A stretch of DNA of 64,000 bases from Verrucomicrobiota bacterium. GTDB lineage: Bacteria; Verrucomicrobiota; Verrucomicrobiia; Limisphaerales; UBA1096. The notes under the pieces were generated by a model. The model was not told where the DNA came from. It made no database searches and saw only the letters and a list, made by a program, of their open reading frames with translations. Positions 58,039 to 64,000 of this stretch are shown piece by piece. The stretch is taken from assembly GCA_030749225.1 (NCBI GenBank), contig JASMKO010000013.1, positions 1 through 64,000 of the forward strand, in the 5' to 3' direction. Numbering within the stretch: the first letter of the stretch is position 1; each line of letters opens with the position of its first letter. The translations under genes were made by a program, and so were the position numbers.

Positions 58039-61000
58039 ATGATGAAATATTATTTCGCAACGCTCTCCTTGGCCACTCTTAGCTTGGCCGTCGCGGTGGC
58101 GGCCCCGCTTGAAGCCAGGTTAGATGCCGGCTCCGGCACGATCACCATCCACCGCGAAGGCTTGGCCAAGCCGGTGGTCACCCAGAACGCCGCGCCTGAT
58201 CATCGGCCGTACCTGCACCCGATTATCGGGCCTGACGGAAAGGGTGTATTTACCCAGTACAGCCCCGGGCATCACAAGCATCAGACTGGCATCTACTGGG
58301 GTTTCACCCGCGTGAACGGGCGCGACTATTTCCACCACCCCGCCAGCGATTACTGGAAGCGCAAGGGAGTGAAGGTGCTTGAGGCCAAGGGCGACTCGGT
58401 GAAGTGGGAGACGGTCTACGAACTGCTCGATGCCGACGGCAACGCGGTGCTGACCGAGACGCAGCGATGGACAATGCGTTCCGATACCGGCCGTCACATC
58501 CTCGATCTAGAATGGCGCGGTCAGGCGCGAACCGATGTCACGATAGGCAAGTACGATTACGGCGGGCTGTTTCTCCGCATGCCTTGGGAGAAGGGCATCG
58601 AGGGCGAGGCAGTCAACGCTGCTCGCGATTCCAACCGCCGCGCCGAGGGCAAGCGTGCCATGTGGCTCGATGTCGGCATGGAGATCGAGGGTCGCGACGA
58701 CAGGGGACACATCGCGATTTTTGATCATCACAAAAACACGGGCTATCCGCAGCCATGGCGGGTCGACGGTCAGCTCGGTGTCGGCCCGGTGCGCGCGCGG
58801 CTTGGCGACTGGAAGATTGCCCAAGGCAAGACCGAGACCATCCGCCACCAGATTCAGGTTTACGGTGGCAAGCTCGATGACAAGGAGTTGACCAACCGCT
58901 GGAAAGCCTACACTGGCCAAAGAGGTACGTACGCGCTTTGGCAACTGGCCAAGCGCGCCGGTCGAGAGGCCAAATTTCTCTCCCCACAAGAGGCGGTCGA
59001 TAACTCGACCATCGAGGATGGCTTCACCGTGAACTCATGGGCCAACGAGCCGATGATCACCCAGCCGATGGCGTTTTGCTGGGATGACAAGGGCCGCATG
59101 TGGGTGGCCGAAAACCGCGACTATGAAACCCGCGGCCGGGGCTTCTCTGCCTTTGGCGACAGTCGCATACTGATTCTGGAGGACACCGACCGCGACGGTG
59201 TGGCTGACAAGCGATCGGTTTTTCTCGAAGGTATTCCGTTTCCGTCCGCTGTGGCGGTGGGGTTGGATGGACTGTGGCTCGGTGCTCCACCAAACCTACT
59301 ATTCGTCCCGGATCGCAACAAGGACGACAAGGCCGATGTTGACGACATCGAGGTGCGCCTGACCGGCTGGGGCATCCGCGACCGGCACGAGGTGCTCAAC
59401 AGCCTGCACTGGGGGCCGGACGGCTGGATTTACGGTTGTCAGGGCGTGTTCACCCCGTCGGTGGTCGGCAAGCCAAAGGGGGCTGGAAAGATTTTCAGGC
59501 ATGGCGAGCCATACCCGAAATCGGTCGAGTTTGAGGGTGAAGGCCAGCCGATCAACGGCGGTGTATGGCGTTATCATCCGACCAAGGATGTCTTTGAGAT
59601 TGTCGCGCACGGCTTCAGCAACCCGTGGGGCATCGACTACGACGCCAAGGGGCAGTTGTTCATTAGCGCCTGCGTGATCCCCCACTTGTGGCATGTCATC
59701 CCCGGCGGTGCGTATCATCGCCAGGCCGGTCGTCATTTCAACCCGTACGTCTACAGTGACATCCGCACGATCGCGAACCACCGTCACCGCTCGGCACACG
59801 GCGGTGCGCGCGTCTATCTGTCTGACGCCTATCCGGACGAGTATCAGGGGAAGATTTTCATGGCCAACATCCACGAGCATGCGGTGTTGACCGATGAACT
59901 GGTTCCTACCGGCTCAGGTTATTTGGGCATACATCACAAGGATTTTATGCATGCCAATAACGAGCAATGGATTGGCTTCAGCATGGAGATCGGCCCGGCT
60001 GGCAACGTGTTCGTCCTCGACTGGCACGACGGCGACATCTGCGGCAACGCCGTGCTGCAGAAACACACCGGCCGCATCTTCCGGCTCGCGCCCAAGAAGA
60101 GCCTGGCCAAGGACTGGGAAGGCCGCTACGACGACGTTGAAAAACTTAGCGACGCAAGGCTTGTCGAGTACCAGACTAACGCCAGCTCATGGCACGCCCG
60201 CCGCGCGCGCGTCGTCCTGCAGGGCCGCGCCATCAACGGCAAACTCGCCAAGGGCACGCACCGTACGCTCAAGCAGATGTTCCGCAAAAACAAAAACGCC
60301 GACCACCGCCTTCGCGCGCTCTGGGCGCTTCACGTTATCGGCGGGCTGAGCGAGTCGGACAACATCAAGAATCTCAACGACAAGGACGAACACATCCGTG
60401 CGTGGACGATTCAATTCCTCTGCGAAGACAAGACCCCGTCCAGCCGTGCGCTGAAAAAATTCGCGACCATGGCCGGCAAGGATGCCTCACCTGTGGTGCG
60501 CCTCTATCTCGCCTCCGCGATGCAGCGCATATCGCTCGACAAACGCTGGGAAATTGCCGCCGGCCTGGTTACCCACTCGGAGGATGCTGATGACCACAAT
60601 CTGCCGAAGCTGATCTGGTACGGCATCGAGCCGCTCGTGCCGGAAAACCAGGCGCGCGCCATGAAGCTGGCCCAAGCCAGCCAACTGCCGTTAGTGACCG
60701 AGTACATCGCCCGCCGCGCCGTGGATGCCCGCCAGCTTGAGGCACTCTCTCAGGCACTTGGCCAAGCGGAAGGCAGCGAGACCGTCACCAACATGCTGCG
60801 TGGGTTCGGCGCCGGGCTTAAGGGACTGCGCGACGTTGAGGCACCGGCCAGCTGGGGAGCCACCTATGCCAAGCTGCAGAATCACCCGCTGGCCACGTCG
60901 ATCGCACAGATTCTCGGCGATGCCGGGGCCGTGACTGCCATGCTGGCAACACTCGACAACGCCAAGGCCAAGCCGGTTGACCGCCAGACGGCACTTCGCG

Positions 61001-61824
61001 GCCTCGCCTCGCAGGAGCACGACGCCCTCAAGGGACGCTTGGTTGGCCTGCTCGACGACAAGGCGCTCCGGGTTGATTCCATCCGCGCCATGGCCTCGTA
61101 CGACGAGAAGGTGTTTTCCCGGGAACTGCTCAAGCGCTACGCCAAGCTGAGTGCCGATGACAAAACCGCCGTCGTACAGACGCTCGCTTCGCGGCCGTCC
61201 TACGCGCATCGCCTGACTAACGCCATCAAGTCCGGCAGTGTGCCGCGGCGTGACATCCCGGCCTACATCGTCCGGCAGATGCGCCGCGTCGCCGGGCCGA
61301 ACTTCGTCGATGTCTGGGGCAAGATCGATTCACTCTCAGCGGACAAGGAGGCGGCATTTGCGAAGTACCGCACGCTACTCACCGGCGATGCAATCACCAA
61401 GGGCAACGCCGTTAAGGGACGTGCCATCTACGAACGCACCTGCTCCGCCTGCCACAAGCTCTACGGGGCCGGCGGCGAGATCGGCCCGGACATCACAGGC
61501 TCCAACCGCGCCAATCTCGACTACATCCTCGAGAATATCCTCAACCCAAGCGGCGACATCCCGGAAGGGTATCAAATGTTGTTGGTCACCACCCGTGGTG
61601 GGCAGACCTATGCCGGGACACTGGCCAGCGAGAACGACCGGCAGCTCGTTTTGCGTGTCGTCGGTTTGCCGCCGGTGACCGTGGCCAAGTCGGAGATCCA
61701 GTCGCGCGAAACCATCCCCACCTCCATGATGCCGGAGGGGTTGCTGGCTTCCCTACGGGACAGGGAAGTGATAGACTTGATCAGCTATCTGCGAACCACA
61801 AAGCAGGTGGCCAAGCCTGAGTAA
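58039..61824 (+). CDS. PmoA-like/PVC dehydrogenase/HEAT/cytochrome c fusion protein
   Basis: One secreted chain of about 1260 residues. After the signal peptide (MMKYYFATLSLATLSLAVAV), a DUF6807/PmoA-like domain to about 325 (YLHPIIGPDGKGVFTQYSPG, HKHQTGIYWGF), a PVC-type membrane-bound dehydrogenase propeller to about 700 (MAFCWDDKGRMWVAENRDYE, DTDRDGVADKRSVFLEGIPF, PWGIDYDAKGQLFISACVIP), a HEAT-like helical region, and a C-terminal cytochrome c (RTCSACHKLYGAGGEIGPDI). The start is ATG 58039 or 58042. The propeller is thought to oxidise sugars or alcohols with the haem as electron exit. Fusion of the PmoA-like domain in front is notable. Three exact palindromes or near copies lie in it (58161, 60757 exact). 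Confidence 0.9.
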   Translation: MMKYYFATLSLATLSLAVAVAAPLEARLDAGSGTITIHREGLAKPVVTQNAAPDHRPYLHPIIGPDGKGVFTQYSPGHHKHQTGIYWGFTRVNGRDYFHHPASDYWKRKGVKVLEAKGDSVKWETVYELLDADGNAVLTETQRWTMRSDTGRHILDLEWRGQARTDVTIGKYDYGGLFLRMPWEKGIEGEAVNAARDSNRRAEGKRAMWLDVGMEIEGRDDRGHIAIFDHHKNTGYPQPWRVDGQLGVGPVRARLGDWKIAQGKTETIRHQIQVYGGKLDDKELTNRWKAYTGQRGTYALWQLAKRAGREAKFLSPQEAVDNSTIEDGFTVNSWANEPMITQPMAFCWDDKGRMWVAENRDYETRGRGFSAFGDSRILILEDTDRDGVADKRSVFLEGIPFPSAVAVGLDGLWLGAPPNLLFVPDRNKDDKADVDDIEVRLTGWGIRDRHEVLNSLHWGPDGWIYGCQGVFTPSVVGKPKGAGKIFRHGEPYPKSVEFEGEGQPINGGVWRYHPTKDVFEIVAHGFSNPWGIDYDAKGQLFISACVIPHLWHVIPGGAYHRQAGRHFNPYVYSDIRTIANHRHRSAHGGARVYLSDAYPDEYQGKIFMANIHEHAVLTDELVPTGSGYLGIHHKDFMHANNEQWIGFSMEIGPAGNVFVLDWHDGDICGNAVLQKHTGRIFRLAPKKSLAKDWEGRYDDVEKLSDARLVEYQTNASSWHARRARVVLQGRAINGKLAKGTHRTLKQMFRKNKNADHRLRALWALHVIGGLSESDNIKNLNDKDEHIRAWTIQFLCEDKTPSSRALKKFATMAGKDASPVVRLYLASAMQRISLDKRWEIAAGLVTHSEDADDHNLPKLIWYGIEPLVPENQARAMKLAQASQLPLVTEYIARRAVDARQLEALSQALGQAEGSETVTNMLRGFGAGLKGLRDVEAPASWGATYAKLQNHPLATSIAQILGDAGAVTAMLATLDNAKAKPVDRQTALRGLASQEHDALKGRLVGLLDDKALRVDSIRAMASYDEKVFSRELLKRYAKLSADDKTAVVQTLASRPSYAHRLTNAIKSGSVPRRDIPAYIVRQMRRVAGPNFVDVWGKIDSLSADKEAAFAKYRTLLTGDAITKGNAVKGRAIYERTCSACHKLYGAGGEIGPDITGSNRANLDYILENILNPSGDIPEGYQMLLVTTRGGQTYAGTLASENDRQLVLRVVGLPPVTVAKSEIQSRETIPTSMMPEGLLASLRDREVIDLISYLRTTKQVAKPE

Positions 61825-61836
61825 AACGACCAAATC

Positions 61837-62001
61837 ATGCCTGAAACAACGCCAGAGGAAGCCCAAGCGCCCGCCAAGCGTGCGTCCCAGCCGAAGGACA
61901 AAGCCGCCCGGATACTCGGTTGCTGGATCGTCGCCGGCATCATCGTTGAGACTTCTGCCGACCAGATCATCCACTTTCTCCGGGCCCTTACCTCCACCTG
62001 A
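61837..62001 (+). CDS. 54-residue small protein upstream of larE
   Basis: ATG 61837 opens 54 codons: a polar, Pro/Lys-rich N-terminus (MPETTPEEAQAPAKRASQPK) and a hydrophobic segment (ILGCWIVAGIIVETSAD) with a short tail to TGA. This could be a small single-pass membrane protein. It lies 12 bp after the fusion gene and 8 bp before larE, all on one strand, and has normal codon use for the window. No family recognised. Confidence 0.5.
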   Translation: MPETTPEEAQAPAKRASQPKDKAARILGCWIVAGIIVETSADQIIHFLRALTST

Positions 62002-62009
62002 GCGCTTGC

Positions 62010-62846
62010 ATGGCGACGGAAAAACTCAACTTCCTCCGGGAGATTTTGCATGGGTACGGCTCCTGTTTGGTGGCGTACTCGGGTGGGGTAGATTCGGTGC
62101 TGCTGGCACATGTCGCCCATGAAATGCTTGGCAAACGTATGCTCGCGGTGATCGCCGACTCGTTGAGCTTGCCGCGCCGCGAATTGGCCGAGGCTCGGGA
62201 GATCGCCGAGGCGCACGGCTTCCCGCTACGGATCATCCAGACGCGTGAATTTGCCAACCCGGACTACACCGCCAACCCGTTCAATCGCTGTTACTTTTGC
62301 AAACGCGAGTTGTTCACGCGGCTCGAGCCGATCGCGCTCGAGGGCGGGTTCGCGGTGCTGGCCTACGGCGAAAACGCCAGCGACATAGGCGACCACCGGC
62401 CCGGTGCCGAGGCGGCCAAACAATTTGAAGTGCGCGCCCCGCTTAAGGAGGCCGGCTTGGCCAAGGGCGACATTCGCTCCCTCTCCGCTGTGCTTGGTTT
62501 GCCCACCGCCGACAAGCCGCAAATGCCCTGCCTCAGCTCGCGCATCCCGTACGGCCAAGCGGTCACGCCGGAAAAACTGGCAATGATTGAGCAGGCTGAG
62601 GGCGTGTTACGTGACGCCGGTTTTAGTGAAGTGCGCGTGCGCCACCACAGCCAGCCTGGCGGCGCGCTGGCTCGGCTCGAGCTTGGCCAAGCTGAGATGA
62701 AACGGTTTGTCGCCGAGGGCATGATGGAGACCGTGTCGTCGCAAATCCGCGAGGCCGGTTTCACCGACGTCATCCTTGACACAAAAGGCTACCGGCGCGG
62801 CAGTCTCAACCAGGGCCTTCCGGAAGCGGTCTTTGCCAACGGCTGA
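62010..62846 (+). CDS. larE: ATP-dependent sacrificial sulfur transferase LarE
   Basis: A PP-loop ATPase that sulfurates the nicotinic-acid-derived precursor of the nickel-pincer (NPN) cofactor. The PP-loop is YSGGVDSVLLAHVAHEML at about residue 23; YGENASDIGDHRPGAEAAKQ is the second conserved block, and PCLSSRIPYGQAVTP carries the Cys that corresponds to the sacrificial one. There is also CYFCK near residue 93, so the protein has three conserved-type cysteines; that pattern would fit the [4Fe-4S]-assisted LarE subtype, which is inferred. larA, larB and larC are not in the window. Overlaps the next gene by one base (TGATG). Palindromes at 62456 and 62682. Confidence 0.9.
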   Translation: MATEKLNFLREILHGYGSCLVAYSGGVDSVLLAHVAHEMLGKRMLAVIADSLSLPRRELAEAREIAEAHGFPLRIIQTREFANPDYTANPFNRCYFCKRELFTRLEPIALEGGFAVLAYGENASDIGDHRPGAEAAKQFEVRAPLKEAGLAKGDIRSLSAVLGLPTADKPQMPCLSSRIPYGQAVTPEKLAMIEQAEGVLRDAGFSEVRVRHHSQPGGALARLELGQAEMKRFVAEGMMETVSSQIREAGFTDVILDTKGYRRGSLNQGLPEAVFANG

Positions 62847-63178
62847 TGCGCAAAAAAGTGGCCAGGCTCGACGACTTGCCCGAGGGAGCGACCCGTCAGT
62901 TTTCATTCAAGCGCGACGGCATTCGTGTGGATGCCTTCGTGGCCAACTACAAGGATCAGATTGTTGCATACGAGAACCTCTGCCGCCATCAGCCGCTGAC
63001 CCTCGACTACGGCGACGGTGAGTTTTTTACCAGCGACGGTAGTCTGTTCGTCTGCCAAACGCACGGCGCAATGTACCAACCAAAAACCGGTCTGTGCATC
63101 GAGGGCCCCTGCGCCGGTGCCAGCCTCCACTCGCTGAACATCGAGGTTGAAAACGGCGAGATTCACCTTGTCGATTGA
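62846..63178 (+). CDS. Rieske-type [2Fe-2S] ferredoxin
   Basis: 110 residues with a Rieske cluster site: LCRHQPL (CxH) and VCQTHGAMYQPKTGLCIEGP (CxxH), the CXH-X(about 17)-CXXH pattern. No signal peptide or membrane helix, so a soluble cytoplasmic electron carrier. One-base overlap with larE makes co-expression sure. In some bacteria such small Rieske proteins follow sulfur-transfer or oxygenase genes; a role in providing electrons to a LarE-related step is speculation. Confidence 0.9.
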   Translation: MRKKVARLDDLPEGATRQFSFKRDGIRVDAFVANYKDQIVAYENLCRHQPLTLDYGDGEFFTSDGSLFVCQTHGAMYQPKTGLCIEGPCAGASLHSLNIEVENGEIHLVD

Positions 63179-63276
63179 TTATTTGGCTGCTTTTTCCATG
63201 GCTGGTTGTCACTTTGTGCGCTGCGACGGTGTATCCGTTTATCATTCTTTGGAATAAAACCTAACCCAAATCGTAG

Positions 63277-64000
63277 GTGTACTTGTTAAGTCGTTTTTAC
63301 TCAGTGATTTTTTTTGCCGTGGCGATGTCGCTTGGCCAGGCGCTTGGTCAGGGGGAGAAACCGTCCGCCGGGCCGGAGTTGCTCTTTGGCCTGGACAACG
63401 TCATCGATGTCCATATTCGGATCGAACCGGAGGAATGGGCCAAGCTACAACCACCCAAGGGGACGAAAATGGATTTCGGTGTGGCAATCCAAGGTCTGAT
63501 GGCGGACGCCTTGACCGGTGGGCATTTTCGTAGTGAGAAATCGACACGGCCTGGGCTGGCCGGCTATCTGGGTGTCGATCACCAGTATGGTAAAGCGGAG
63601 ATCACGATCGACGGCGAAACGGTTAAAGGGATCGGTCTACGCTACAAGGGGAACGGGACATTTCTTGAATATGTTGAAGGTGATGTGACAAGGCGATTGT
63701 CGTTCAAGATCGATTTCAACGAATACGATGATGAGCTGGAGTTCCGAGACCTGACCAAGGTAAACCTAAACAATAACAGCACCGACCCGTCCCTGATGCG
63801 TGAGCCGTTGTCGTATGAGCTATTTCGTGAAGCGGGGATTCACTGTTCCCGGGTCGGATACGCGAAGGTCAGCCTGACCATTTCTGGCAAAGTCGATCGT
63901 CAACCTCATGGGCTCTACACGGTGGTTGAGCAGGTGGACAAGCGGTTTCTCAAGGATCGTTATGGCTCGGCGAAGGGATTGTTGATGAAGCCAAGCACCT
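63277..64000 (+). CDS. CotH-like kinase family protein, 5' part (runs off the window)
   Basis: From GTG 63277 (TTG 63283 possible) a signal peptide (LLSRFYSVIFFAVAMSLGQA) precedes a CotH domain: NVIDVHIRIEPEEWAKLQPP, GIGLRYKGNGTFL, LSFKIDFNEYDDELEFRDLT, KVNLNNNSTDPSLMREPLSY, PHGLYTVVEQVDKRFLKDRY. The R(E)xxL..L and G.Y.xVEQVD motifs are the family's kinase-like signature. In Bacillus CotH phosphorylates spore-coat proteins; in PVC bacteria secreted CotH-like proteins are of unknown role. 241 codons are visible and the 3' end is missing. A degenerate palindrome (CTTGGCCAGG) lies in the signal peptide. Confidence 0.88.
   Translation, partial: MYLLSRFYSVIFFAVAMSLGQALGQGEKPSAGPELLFGLDNVIDVHIRIEPEEWAKLQPPKGTKMDFGVAIQGLMADALTGGHFRSEKSTRPGLAGYLGVDHQYGKAEITIDGETVKGIGLRYKGNGTFLEYVEGDVTRRLSFKIDFNEYDDELEFRDLTKVNLNNNSTDPSLMREPLSYELFREAGIHCSRVGYAKVSLTISGKVDRQPHGLYTVVEQVDKRFLKDRYGSAKGLLMKPST

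Larger units (their letters stand above)
1199..62691. repeat. Dispersed highly iterated palindrome CTTGGCCAAG
   Basis: I found 33 exact copies of this 10-bp self-complementary word, starting at 1199, 1244, 1358, 2750, 3748, 6633, 7701, 9468, 14222, 14336, 15926, 17224, 19781, 26936, 27191, 32064, 34865, 34979, 36617, 36732, 38424, 44758, 45955, 46970, 49829, 54311, 55660, 57792, 57928, 58161, 60757, 62456 and 62682. Twenty-six lie in genes and seven between genes or in untranslated leaders. Many extend to CGCTTGGCCAAGCG. One-mismatch relatives are frequent (for example at 12154, 20411, 30187, 43579). By chance about 0.06 exact copies are expected in 64 kb. Confidence 0.9.

Overview
The window (about 57 % GC by eye) looks like a chromosomal segment of a PVC-superphylum bacterium, most likely a member of Verrucomicrobiota. 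The reasons are two gene pairs of the planctomycete/verrucomicrobial cytochrome type (PSCyt1/DUF1549/DUF1553 followed by DUF1501), a PmoA-like/PVC-type dehydrogenase/cytochrome c fusion, DUF1080 and PQQ-propeller secreted proteins, sulfatases, single-gene prepilins with the [16 protein letters not shown] start, and a giant Ig-repeat protein. Exact species cannot be read from the sequence.

Layout. 1-307: fragment of a phage prohead protease. 287-6917 (minus): secreted cyclase-like c-type haem protein, purC, rsfS, an ankyrin lipoprotein, a PhyH dioxygenase/Gfo-Idh-MocA pair, and a secretin N-domain protein. 7120-10812 (plus): first DUF1549-DUF1553/DUF1501 pair, then an HU-like protein. 11345-14884 (minus): Uup-type ABC-F ATPase and release factor 3. 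15216-17221: small excisionase-type HTH protein, CutA, PQQ propeller. 17526-30176: one 4216-residue secreted protein with 27 Ig-like repeats, into which LamG, jelly-roll and NHL-propeller modules are inserted. 30206-36680 (minus): a compact run with many ATGA overlaps (sulfatase, alkaline-phosphatase-superfamily protein, prepilin, lipoproteins, DUF1080). 36770-40610 (plus): three FAD oxidoreductases. 40741-43184 (minus): prepilin, GH99 endo-mannosidase-like enzyme, ankyrin lipoprotein. 43358-48537 (plus): sulfite-oxidase-type enzyme and the second DUF1549-DUF1553/DUF1501 pair. 48665-56523: GspC/PilP-like protein, Hsp20, two peptide-ABC permeases, a lipoprotein, tRNA-Pro, a zinc-ribbon coiled-coil protein, a repeat protein and a propeller protein. 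56524-64000: cyclophilin-FKBP fusion, the dehydrogenase/cytochrome fusion, a 54-codon gene, LarE, a Rieske protein and the start of a CotH-like protein.

Working picture (inference): housekeeping genes are interspersed with a large secreted apparatus for degrading sulfated or complex glycans (sulfatases, GH99, DUF1080, haem-bearing PVC dehydrogenases), with lipoproteins and pseudopilins beside them.

The most striking signal that no gene explains is a 10-bp palindrome, CTTGGCCAAG. I found it at least 33 times (about once per 1.9 kb against about 0.06 expected by chance), both inside and between genes. Inside genes it is read only as Leu-Ala-Lys or Leu-Gly-Gln. It behaves like a highly iterated palindrome comparable to cyanobacterial HIP1. 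Other notable items are the nested domain insertions in the giant protein, a GH99 gene separated from its signal peptide by an in-frame TAG, a family of small ankyrin lipoproteins translationally coupled to secreted enzymes, and a 35-codon membrane micro-ORF coupled to hsp20.
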